A DNA stretch of 6,654 nucleotides from Deltaproteobacteria bacterium (GCA_005879505.1 VBKQ01000380.1:1-6654), one strand, 5' to 3'. Shown: positions 1-5,713, numbered from the stretch's first letter. Program-made: numbers and translations. Notes: a model not told the origin generated them from the sequence alone.

Positions 1-230
1 TCGTAGCGGCCATCGGATGTCTGCAGGTACCCGCCCAGCTCCCAGAAAGGCAGGACGCCGTACGAGGGTTCGAAGGTGACGTTGAGGGTTCCGCCGCGCG
101 GCCGGTTCAAGTGCACTTCGAGGCCCGCCTGTCCCTGCTCGTCCGCCCTTCCGTCGTAGACCTGGATCTCGTACGCGTCGAACGCGATCGCCGGCGCGGC
201 GGCGAGCAGCGTGAGAAGCGCGAGCCTCAA
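1..230 (-). CDS. Exported protein of unknown function, N-terminal part (runs off the left edge)
   Basis: The first 76 codons are visible. They begin with a short hydrophobic signal peptide (MRLALLTLLAAAPAIA), with likely cleavage after AIA, followed by mature sequence starting FDAYEIQVYDG. The visible mature part has alternating polar/hydrophobic stretches and the segment FEPSYGVLPFWELGGYLQT, which would suit a beta-strand-rich envelope protein. I recall uncharacterised proteobacterial exported proteins opening with this FDAYEIQVYDG phrase, but no function is established. The start is TTG at 228-230: a TAG lies four codons upstream in the same frame and no ATG or GTG lies between. The gene begins 4 bases after the Nudix stop codon, so the two are probably cotranscribed and translationally coupled. 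The C-terminal part is outside the window, so barrel architecture and length cannot be judged. Confidence 0.75.
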   Translation of the reverse strand, partial: MRLALLTLLAAAPAIAFDAYEIQVYDGRADEQGQAGLEVHLNRPRGGTLNVTFEPSYGVLPFWELGGYLQTSDGRY

Positions 231-234
231 CCGC

Positions 235-732
235 TCACGCTACCGTCGGCCCGAGGCCGTGGCGAGCCGCAAGCCAGTCGCGGACCGCCTGACCGGTCCC
301 GAGCGGCCAGGGGCGCAGCTTGTCCGGAGGAACCGCTTTGACTCCGGCGATCTCGTCGCCGACCACGATCTCGCCGTGCCCGCGCACGTGGTACGCGAGG
401 ATGATCTGGTTCATCTCGTGGAATGGATACGCCCCGATGAAGGAGATGATCTCGCCTTTGAGGCCGACCTCCTCCTTCACCTCGCGCAGGACGCCTTGCT
501 CGGGCGACTCGCCCTTCTCCAAGAAGCCGGAGACGAGGCCGTACCATTTCTCCGGCCAGCCCTTGTTGCGCACGAGGAGCACGGTCTCGCCGTGCTCGAT
601 CAGCGCTGCGACCACCGGGACGGGGTTGTCGTAGAAGACGTAGTCGCACGTCTCGCTCGAGCAGACGAGGCGGGTGTGCCCTTCGAGCTCGCGGGCGGAC
701 AGCGGGCTCGCGCATGTCGGGCAGAACTTCAT
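235..732 (-). CDS. Nudix hydrolase with N-terminal zinc ribbon
   Basis: A 165-residue protein that should hydrolyse a nucleoside diphosphate linked to another moiety, in the cytoplasm, with Mg2+ or Mn2+; the substrate cannot be told from sequence. The N-terminus carries a rubredoxin-like zinc ribbon with Cys4, Cys7, Cys24 and Cys29, as in NudC-type NADH pyrophosphatases. The Nudix box is complete: Gly69, Glu75, then REVKEEVGL from Arg83, giving the metal-binding Glu84, Glu87 and Glu88. The later segment YPFHEMNQIILAY matches many Nudix proteins, but NudC's SQPWPFP motif is absent, so NADH as substrate is only one possibility. I chose ATG at 732 because MKFCPTC puts the zinc ribbon at the very N-terminus and AGGTG lies 9 bases upstream. 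An ATG at 774 would add 14 residues. The reading frame stays open far upstream, but that is antisense to the rhomboid gene. It is followed by the exported-protein gene. Confidence 0.93.
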   Translation of the reverse strand: MKFCPTCASPLSARELEGHTRLVCSSETCDYVFYDNPVPVVAALIEHGETVLLVRNKGWPEKWYGLVSGFLEKGESPEQGVLREVKEEVGLKGEIISFIGAYPFHEMNQIILAYHVRGHGEIVVGDEIAGVKAVPPDKLRPWPLGTGQAVRDWLAARHGLGPTVA

Positions 733-858
733 CCGCGCAGGCACCTGGCTTCCGTGCCAAACTGGCGTCCGCATGTCAATCGCGGCGGCTAGACCTTCTT
801 TCACCCAATCGCCACAAGAGCACGGGCAGAAGAGGGCCTGAGGCGTTATGGAGGAGCG
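733..858. other. Divergent intergenic region between the Nudix and rhomboid genes
   Basis: This 126-base gap must hold the start signals for both the leftward Nudix gene and the rightward rhomboid gene, unless the Nudix gene starts at 774. A perfect TTGACA reads leftward at 779-774, but no acceptable -10 box follows 16-18 bases on, so I call no promoter here. The ribosome-binding site for the rhomboid gene lies at its right end. Confidence 0.5.
850..856 (+). promoter_or_regulatory. Ribosome-binding site GGAGGAG supporting the GTG start at 859
   Basis: GGAGGAG ends 2 bases before GTG 859 (4 bases if only the GGAGG core at 850-854 is counted). It is the only strong Shine-Dalgarno match nearby, and it fixes the start of the rhomboid protein. 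An ATG at 848-850 overlaps it but opens only a four-codon frame (MEER, then TGA). Confidence 0.6.
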
Positions 859-1566
859 GTGATCCCCATCCGCGACACCATCCGGTCGCGCACCGCGCCC
901 GTGGTCACCGTCGCGCTGATCATCGTCAACGTGTTGGTATTCTTCCACGAGATCGCTCTGGGGCCTTATCTGGAGCGATTCGTCTACGCCTACGGTCTCA
1001 TTCCGCGCCGTCTCGTGTACTGGCCGGGCGACCCGCTCGACCCGATGCGCTTCTTGCCGCTCTTCACCAGCATGTTCTGGCACGGCGGCTGGCTGCACTT
1101 GATCGGCAACATGCTCTACCTGTGGATCTTCGGCGACAACGTAGAGGATCGCCTCGGCCATCTGCGCTTCTTGCTCTTCTACGTCGCCGCAGGTGCGGCC
1201 GCGGGGCTGACGCACGTCGCCCTCAGCCCGGGGTCGGTCATGCCGACCGTCGGCGCCTCCGGAGCGATCGCCGGTGTTCTCGGCGCCTACCTGGTCACGT
1301 ATCCGCGCTCGCGCGTCCTCACCTTCGTGCCGGTGTTCTTCCTGCCCTGGTTCGTCGAGATTCCCGCGGTCGTCTACCTCATCTTCTGGTTCCTGATGCA
1401 GTTGCTCGAAGGCATCGGCTCGCTGGGCATGCCGGTGGAAACCGGCGGCATCGCGGTGTGGGCGCACGTCGGCGGATTCGTGGCGGGCGTGGTCCTGATC
1501 AAGCTGCTCCAACCGTTCCGCCGCCCGCCAGCGCCGGCGCGCACCCGAACGTTGAACTTTCCTTGA
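859..1566 (+). CDS. Rhomboid family intramembrane serine protease
   Basis: A 235-residue polytopic inner-membrane protease that cleaves transmembrane segments of partner proteins within the bilayer; substrates are unknown. Hydrophobic segments begin around residues 14-30, 66-92, 103-122, 129-147, 154-182 and 197-216, consistent with a six-helix rhomboid core. The catalytic serine is Ser134 in GASG (132-135), and the general-base histidine is His203 in AHVGG. The loop-1/helix-2 signature HGGWLHLIGNMLYLWIFG includes His80 and Asn84, the usual oxyanion-stabilising positions. No extra cytoplasmic or zinc-finger domain is present, and the proline/arginine-rich tail (221-230) should be cytoplasmic. 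GTG at 859 is chosen for its adjacent GGAGGAG. It may be a single-gene unit: the next gene starts 35 bases on and has its own promoter candidate overlapping this stop codon. Family assignment is secure. Confidence 0.95.
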   Translation: MIPIRDTIRSRTAPVVTVALIIVNVLVFFHEIALGPYLERFVYAYGLIPRRLVYWPGDPLDPMRFLPLFTSMFWHGGWLHLIGNMLYLWIFGDNVEDRLGHLRFLLFYVAAGAAAGLTHVALSPGSVMPTVGASGAIAGVLGAYLVTYPRSRVLTFVPVFFLPWFVEIPAVVYLIFWFLMQLLEGIGSLGMPVETGGIAVWAHVGGFVAGVVLIKLLQPFRRPPAPARTRTLNFP

Positions 1567-1590
1567 CGCCGCCGCCCGCCGCCGTTTAAC
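1563..1590 (+). promoter_or_regulatory. Candidate sigma-70 promoter for the acyl-AMP ligase gene
   Basis: TTGACG (1563-1568) and TTTAAC (1585-1590) are separated by 16 bases, matching the -35 and -10 consensus at 5/6 and 4/6. The -35 box includes the rhomboid stop codon. Transcription would start near 1597, leaving only about 5 bases before ATG 1602, so the message would be almost leaderless. This agrees with the lack of a good Shine-Dalgarno sequence (only GGGGCG is near). It is a consensus match by eye; readthrough from the rhomboid gene is the alternative. Confidence 0.4.
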
Positions 1591-1601
1591 ACGGGGCGCC
1601 C

Positions 1602-3362
1602 ATGATCGGAGTGGTCCCTGCCCTGAACGCCTGTGAAGGCGAGCATTCGCGCGGTTTCACCTTCCTCGGGGCAAAGGGGCCCGGCGAGGACCTCTTCGTT
1701 TCCTTTCACGATCTTCGCCTTTCCGCGCAGCGCCGGGCGGCGCACTACGCGGCGGCGGGTCTCAGGCGCGGCGACCGCGTCGCCCTCGTGGTCCCGGAGG
1801 GCGAGCACTTCATCCCCGCTTTCCTGGGAGCGCTCTGGGGCGGGTTGATTCCGGTGCCGCTCTATCCGCCCGTCTCGCTGGGAAAGCTCGACGCGTTCAT
1901 GGAGGCGTTGGTCGGCATCCTCAACATCGCCAGGCCGCGCGTGCTGGTGACCACCGAGCGCGTCGGCAAGGTGCTCTGGTCGGCCGTCGGCCGGATCGCG
2001 AGCATCGAGAAGGTGATCACCACCGAGGAGCTGGCGAAACATGCCGGCTCGTTTCCGGCCGCCGCCGACGTCCGCGACGACGAGATCGCCTTCCTCCAGT
2101 TCACCTCCGGCAGCACGGCGCTGCCGAAAGGGGTGATGGTGACGCACGGGAGCCTGGTCGCGAACTGCCGCGCGATCGTCCGCGAGGGGCTGGAGGCGGA
2201 CGGCGCAAAAGACAAGGCCGTCTCCTGGCTGCCGCTCTACCACGACATGGGGCTGATCGGGTTCGTCATCGCGCCGGTCTGCTACCGCATTTCGGTGGTC
2301 TTCATCCCGACGATGAGCTTCATCAAGAATGCCACGCTGTGGATGGAGACCATCCACAAGCACCGCGCCACCCTGAGCTTCGCCCCGAACTTCGCCTATG
2401 CTCTGGTCACCAAGCGCGCGAAGCCGGAGCAGATCGCGCGCTGGGACCTGTCGCAGATGCGCGTCTTCGGCTGCGGCGCGGAACCGATCAACCCAGGCAC
2501 CATGCGCGCCTTCCTCCAGGCCATGGCCCCGGCGGGGCTGAAACCGGAGGCGCTCCTGCCCTGCTATGGGATGGCGGAAGCGACGTTGGCGATTTCCTTC
2601 GTCCCACTGGACGAGCCGCTGCAGACCGATCGCATCGACGCCGAGCGCTACCACGCCGACCACGAGGCGGCGCCGGTGTCCAACGGCAGCGCCTTCCTGG
2701 AAGTCGTGAGCTGCGGTCGCACCTTCGTGGGCCACGAAGTCACCGTGCAGGATGACGACGGCCGGATCCTTCCCGAGCGCCACATCGGCGGGATCTGCTT
2801 CCGCGGACCGAGCCTGACCGCCGGATATTGGGAGAACCCTGAAGCTACGCAGGCCGCGTTCCGGGACGGTTGGCTGCACACCGGAGATCTCGGTTACAAG
2901 GTCGGCGACCGGGTCTTCGTTTCCGGACGCATCAAGGACATCCTGATCGTCAACGGCCGCAACTATCATCCGCAGGGGATCGAATGGCTGGTGAACGAGA
3001 TCCCCGGCGTCCGCAAAGGCAGCTCGGTGGTGTTCACCCGGCCGGGCGCGGCTTCCGAAGAGATCGTGGTGGCGGCGGAGGCGCGCGCCGATGACGCCGC
3101 AGCCCTGAAGGCGCAGATCGTCGCCCGTGTGAGCGAAGAGTTCCAACTTGCGGTGTCCGACGTCGCGCTGGTCCCGCCCGGCACGCTGCCGAAGACCTCC
3201 TCGGGCAAGCTGCAAAGAAGGAAGACCCGCGAGCAGTACTTGAACGGAAGCATCGGCCGCACGAGCCGCCTTGGCAGCACCCGCCTGGCGGTGGCCAAGC
3301 ACCTCGCGCTCTCGCTCGTCGGGCGCGCCCGCCACGAGGTGAGAAAGCTGCTCGGAGGCTGA
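1602..3362 (+). CDS. Fatty acyl-AMP ligase (stand-alone, acyl-carrier-protein loading)
   Basis: A 586-residue adenylate-forming enzyme that should activate a fatty acid with ATP and pass the acyl group to a phosphopantetheine carrier, most likely the protein encoded next. Adenylation motifs in order: P-loop TSGSTALPKG (168-177), WLPLYHDMGLIG (209-220), CYGMAEATL (321-329), TGDL with Asp429, GRIKDILIVNGRNYHPQGIE (442-461) and PKTSSGK with catalytic Lys536. The WLPLYHDMGLIG and NYHPQ phrases are typical of acyl-AMP ligases rather than acyl-CoA ligases. The extra segment after CYGMAEATL (about 335-370) falls where the ligase-specific insertion that hinders CoA use is found. A basic tail follows Lys536 (8 Arg/Lys in 550-586). 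ATG 1602 lacks a clear ribosome-binding site; GTG 1611 is the alternative. Only 3 bases separate its stop from the carrier-protein start. An acyl-CoA or acyl-ACP synthetase with another end use remains possible. Confidence 0.92.
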   Translation: MIGVVPALNACEGEHSRGFTFLGAKGPGEDLFVSFHDLRLSAQRRAAHYAAAGLRRGDRVALVVPEGEHFIPAFLGALWGGLIPVPLYPPVSLGKLDAFMEALVGILNIARPRVLVTTERVGKVLWSAVGRIASIEKVITTEELAKHAGSFPAAADVRDDEIAFLQFTSGSTALPKGVMVTHGSLVANCRAIVREGLEADGAKDKAVSWLPLYHDMGLIGFVIAPVCYRISVVFIPTMSFIKNATLWMETIHKHRATLSFAPNFAYALVTKRAKPEQIARWDLSQMRVFGCGAEPINPGTMRAFLQAMAPAGLKPEALLPCYGMAEATLAISFVPLDEPLQTDRIDAERYHADHEAAPVSNGSAFLEVVSCGRTFVGHEVTVQDDDGRILPERHIGGICFRGPSLTAGYWENPEATQAAFRDGWLHTGDLGYKVGDRVFVSGRIKDILIVNGRNYHPQGIEWLVNEIPGVRKGSSVVFTRPGAASEEIVVAAEARADDAAALKAQIVARVSEEFQLAVSDVALVPPGTLPKTSSGKLQRRKTREQYLNGSIGRTSRLGSTRLAVAKHLALSLVGRARHEVRKLLGG

Positions 3363-3365
3363 GGG

Positions 3366-3626
3366 ATGGGCGAGAGCATCGACGTCGTCGAGATGTTCAA
3401 GCAGGCGGCCTTCGAGGTGGACAACCGCCGCCTGCCGGACCTGAAGCCGCAGACGGTGATCACCACCCTGGGCATGGATTCCGTCGCCATCATGGAGCTG
3501 GTGGCTTGGTTCGAGGAGAAGCTCGGCGTGCGCATCCCCGACGAGCAGCTCTCGAAGATCCGGACCGTGAAGGACTTGCGCGACACCATCGCGCGGCTGC
3601 TGCCGGACCGGCAGTTCGCCGCCTAG
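3366..3626 (+). CDS. Acyl carrier protein (phosphopantetheine-binding), partner of the acyl-AMP ligase
   Basis: An 86-residue stand-alone carrier protein. Ser39 in LGMDSVAIMEL is the expected attachment site for 4'-phosphopantetheine, and the next helix (VAIMELVAWFEEKLGV) and a C-terminal helix around TVKDLRDTIARLL complete the usual four-helix fold. It differs from a housekeeping AcpP, which carries the DSLDTVEL-type signature, and it is not beside other fab genes, so it is probably a specialised carrier. GGAGG at 3354-3358 lies 7 bases before ATG 3366, inside the end of the ligase gene, so both proteins should be made together. The stop TAG (3624-3626) overlaps the stop of the converging arsenate reductase gene. 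No transferase, ketosynthase or thioesterase that would take the acyl chain is visible here. Confidence 0.93.
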   Translation: MGESIDVVEMFKQAAFEVDNRRLPDLKPQTVITTLGMDSVAIMELVAWFEEKLGVRIPDEQLSKIRTVKDLRDTIARLLPDRQFAA

Positions 3627-4012
3627 AGCCAGCGCCGCGACTGCACCAGCTCCTCGACACGGCGTCGGATCTCGTCGCGGATCTGCCGCACCTTCTCGAG
3701 CGGCTGCCCCTTCGGATCCTCGAGCGGCCAGTCCGCGCGCTCCGCTCCGGGCATCACCGGACACTCGTCGCCGCACCCCATCGTCACGAGCAGCGCCGCA
3801 GGCTGCGCCATCAGCCGCTGCGGCCGCGCGCCGGACAGGTCCACCCCGACCTCGCGCATCGCCTCCACGACCTCCCGATGCACGCGCAGCCCGGGCTGCG
3901 TACCGGCCGAGATGGCGCGCGCCTTCGCCGGATCCACGAGCCGGTTGAAGAACGCCGCGGCCATCTGCGACCGCCCGGCGTTGTGCACGCAGGCGAAGAT
4001 CACGGTGTTCAC
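3623..4012 (-). CDS. arsC: Arsenate reductase, low-molecular-weight phosphatase type (ArsC)
   Basis: A 129-residue cytoplasmic protein of the low-molecular-weight tyrosine phosphatase fold that should reduce arsenate to arsenite. The P-loop CVHNAGRS carries nucleophile Cys8 and Arg14 (CX5R). The redox partners of the family are likely Cys80 and/or Cys84 in VTMGCGDECPVMPG, and the general-acid aspartate is probably Asp99 in LEDPKG. The CGDECP arrangement resembles the thiol-coupled ArsC seen in many actinobacterial and proteobacterial genomes more than the staphylococcal enzyme. GTG 4012 is preferred: AGGA lies 7 bases upstream and the protein then opens MNTVIFACVHN, the usual distance to the P-loop. 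TTG 4018, overlapping the GST stop as TTGA, is possible. The preceding GST gene ends 2 bases earlier. No arsR, arsB or acr3 is present, so a plain protein-tyrosine phosphatase role is an outside alternative. Confidence 0.9.
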   Translation of the reverse strand: MNTVIFACVHNAGRSQMAAAFFNRLVDPAKARAISAGTQPGLRVHREVVEAMREVGVDLSGARPQRLMAQPAALLVTMGCGDECPVMPGAERADWPLEDPKGQPLEKVRQIRDEIRRRVEELVQSRRWL

Positions 4013-4014
4013 CG

Positions 4015-4659
4015 TCAAGTCCTGGAGCGCTGGTCCGGATGGGCCTTGGCGAACGCGTCGAGCTTCATGCACTCCTCGTAGATGCGCATCGCAGTCGGCA
4101 CGCTCGAGACGTCGCACTTGAAGTAAGCCGTGGCGCCGACCACCTGGCCGGCGAGGCAGATGTCGGCCATGGTCGGCGTGTCGCCGTGTGCGAAGCGGCC
4201 GGTTTCCCGCTCGGCCTTGAGGTGGGCCTCGATCGCCTCGAGCGCCTTCAGCGTCCAGTGCGAAAGCCACTTGTTGCGCGTCGGCTCGTCTAGCTCGAGC
4301 TCCTTTTCCATGTAGCTGCGGATTCGCGGCACGACCAGCGGGTGTCCGTCGGCAGCGGCGATGAGCGCGAGCCCGCGCACGCGGGCGCGTCCGCGCGGGT
4401 CCTTCGGCAGGAGCGGCGGCTGCGGCTTCGTCTCCTCCAGGTACTCGAGAATCGCGAGCGACTGGAATAGCGGCGGCCCGCCATCGTCAAGGACGAGCGC
4501 CGGCACGACCGCCTGCGGGTTGACCGCGACGTAGTCCCTGTCGTGCTGGCGGCCTTTGAGGAGGTCGATCGACACCTCATCGACCGCTATCTTCTTCAGG
4601 GCGAGGGCCACCTTCACCCGATAGGTTGCAAGCGAGCGCCAGAATCCGTAGAGCTTCAT
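4015..4659 (-). CDS. maiA: Maleylacetoacetate isomerase / zeta-class glutathione S-transferase
   Basis: A 214-residue cytoplasmic GST that should isomerise maleylacetoacetate to fumarylacetoacetate using glutathione, a late step of tyrosine/homogentisate degradation. The N-terminal thioredoxin-like domain begins MKLYGFWRSLATYRVKVAL. Ser9 is the likely glutathione-activating serine in the zeta motif (usually RSSxSxRVRIAL), so Leu10 is a change from the common second serine. Glutathione-binding VVP (about 54-56) and the QSLAILEYLEE helix follow. The C-terminal helical domain contains the ADGHPLVVPRI, GDTPTMADICL and AFAKAHPD phrases usual in this family. ATG 4659 is preceded by AAGGA with 8-base spacing and by a promoter candidate. 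It sits upstream of arsC in one leftward unit. No other homogentisate-pathway gene (hmgA, fahA) is in view, so a different glutathione-dependent substrate is possible. Confidence 0.88.
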   Translation of the reverse strand: MKLYGFWRSLATYRVKVALALKKIAVDEVSIDLLKGRQHDRDYVAVNPQAVVPALVLDDGGPPLFQSLAILEYLEETKPQPPLLPKDPRGRARVRGLALIAAADGHPLVVPRIRSYMEKELELDEPTRNKWLSHWTLKALEAIEAHLKAERETGRFAHGDTPTMADICLAGQVVGATAYFKCDVSSVPTAMRIYEECMKLDAFAKAHPDQRSRT

Positions 4660-4686
4660 GGGATCAGTCCTTCTCCTCGGGCGGCA

Positions 4687-4716
4687 ATTTGAGCCCGGCA
4701 GCTCCGGTGGTGTCAA
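4687..4716 (-). promoter_or_regulatory. Candidate sigma-70 promoter for the maiA-arsC unit
   Basis: Reading leftward, TTGACA (4716-4711) is a perfect -35 box, followed after 18 bases by TCAAAT (4692-4687), a 4/6 match to the -10 consensus. Transcription would begin near 4680, giving a leader of about 20 bases that contains the GAGGAG and AAGGA ribosome-binding sequences before ATG 4659. This was found by eye. Confidence 0.45.
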
Positions 4717-4724
4717 CCTAGGTT
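4715..4724. promoter_or_regulatory. 10-base palindrome AACCTAGGTT overlapping the maiA -35 box
   Basis: AACCTAGGTT is a perfect inverted repeat whose left end shares two bases with the TTGACA box of the maiA promoter candidate. Such placement suits an operator for a dimeric regulator, but no regulator gene is nearby and the site is short, so chance is a real possibility. Confidence 0.25.
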
Positions 4725-4736
4725 CGTGACGTCGGC

Positions 4737-5700
4737 TCAATGACTGGCCGCGTTGTCCTTCACGATCTCCTGCCTGAAGCTGAAGACTTGCGGATCGGCC
4801 GGATCGACGATGCCCCGCACCCAATGAGTGTCCGGGAAGCCGAAAGTTTCTACGCGCGTAAAGTTTTCAATGATCCGCCCGCTCTTGGCGCCGACCAGGG
4901 GCTTGTCGACCCGAAAGTTGTGCGTATCCCCATGCACGTACACGACGGGCTTGCCGAATGCGCGGGTCTCCTTCTCCATCGCGACAAGCAGCTCGTCGAA
5001 GCCGGTCGCTTTCTTCGTTTCCGGCGATTTGAGCCCGAGGCCGCCGAGCATATATCTCTGCTGCATGGTCGACGTCCACGAACCTTCGAATCTGGGATTG
5101 GCCTGCGCGATGATCATGATGCCTCTAGACAACGTCGCCCTGGCTCCAGCGTACGTTCTCGCGAAACTTGGCGTAGCGCGGATCATCGCTTTGCCGTGTC
5201 AGGCGCATAGTGCGCCTGCCGAGGCTTTGCTCCCCCTGAAAAAACGTCTGCCGCAGCTTTGCCAGTCTCTCGAGCGGATCATAGGTGCGCGGTTTCGCCC
5301 GGTGGCAATCGGTCCATTCGTTGTCGCCTGGAACCAAAACAAACGGATGACTGGAACTTTGCGCGAGGCGCAGCCGATCTACGAACGCTTCGTCGCTGCA
5401 CGGAGCCAGCCCGCCGACGAATACGAACGGCGCGCGCTGTTGAGCGAGCTCCGGGCGCGGTTGTTCGATCCAGTTTCCACCGTCGCTCCAGAAATCCCCG
5501 TTGTGGACCACAAACGCCAAATCCGCCTGGTTCATAGCCCGCATCACATTGGCGAATTCCTTTTCCGTCCTGGCGTCGTACGGCATGTCGCCGATGAGGG
5601 CGAATTCGAATCTTCCGCTTCGGGCAGCGTCCTCGCCGTGAATGCTGGCGCAGCTTGAAAGGACAAGCATGGCGCACAAAACGACCTCGGTGTTTCTCAT
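4737..5700 (-). pseudogene. Metallophosphoesterase lipoprotein gene, broken by internal deletion and frameshift
   Basis: Two leftward frames together encode a calcineurin-like phosphoesterase with the middle missing. Part one (5700-5125, 191 codons) has a lipoprotein signal peptide with lipobox LSSC (Cys17), then metal-site motifs FALIGDMPYD, VVHNGDFWSDGG and VPGDNEWTDCHRA, and stops at TAG just after ENVRWSQGDVV. Part two, in another frame, resumes near 5124 with IMIIAQANPRFEG and carries the last metal-site motif YVHGDTHNFRVDKP, ending at 4737. From family members I recall, about 50 residues are absent between GDVV and IMIIAQ, including the conserved H-x-x-GSNN segment. The start is firm: GGAGGAG lies 6 bases before ATG 5700. 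Hand counts give about 58% GC across four sampled 60-base lines against 68% in neighbouring genes, hinting at acquisition. It lies 27 bases after the alpha/beta hydrolase gene. A sequencing or assembly error is possible. Confidence 0.8.
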
Positions 5701-5706
5701 CTTGCG

Positions 5707-5713
5707 CTCCTCC
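5707..5713 (-). promoter_or_regulatory. Strong ribosome-binding site for the metallophosphoesterase gene
   Basis: GGAGGAG on the minus strand lies 6 bases before ATG 5700, in the 27-base gap after the alpha/beta hydrolase. The intact translation signal contrasts with the broken coding sequence behind it and suggests the damage is recent. Confidence 0.65.

Noticed and set aside
774..779. Perfect TTGACA -35 box reading leftward toward the Nudix gene
   Set aside because: The sequence at the expected -10 distance is CACGGA, a poor match, so I do not call a promoter.
733..1512. Long upstream extension of the Nudix reading frame
   Set aside because: It is antisense to the rhomboid gene and unlike any Nudix N-terminus; the zinc ribbon starting at MKFCPTC marks the natural start.
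714..1589. 291-codon plus-strand frame overlapping the rhomboid gene
   Set aside because: It is a shifted frame of the rhomboid gene with arginine/alanine-rich, motif-free sequence.
1374..3776. 800-codon open frame on the minus strand across the ligase and carrier-protein genes
   Set aside because: It is antisense to two well-supported genes, shows no family motifs, and its Arg/His/Gly/Asp-rich composition is typical of the reverse strand of high-GC coding DNA.
4678..4697. CGGGC/GCCCG hairpin upstream of maiA as a terminator
   Set aside because: The stem is only 5 base pairs with a 10-base loop and no T-run on either strand; it also overlaps the maiA promoter candidate.
5124..5129. TCTAGA at the phosphoesterase deletion junction as a cloning scar or target-site footprint
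   Set aside because: A single 6-base palindrome is expected by chance, and no flanking duplication or vector-like sequence was seen.
4828..5658. 276-codon plus-strand frame antisense to the phosphoesterase
   Set aside because: It stays open across the frameshift, but phosphoesterase motifs are clear on the other strand and this translation shows no recognisable domain or ribosome-binding site.
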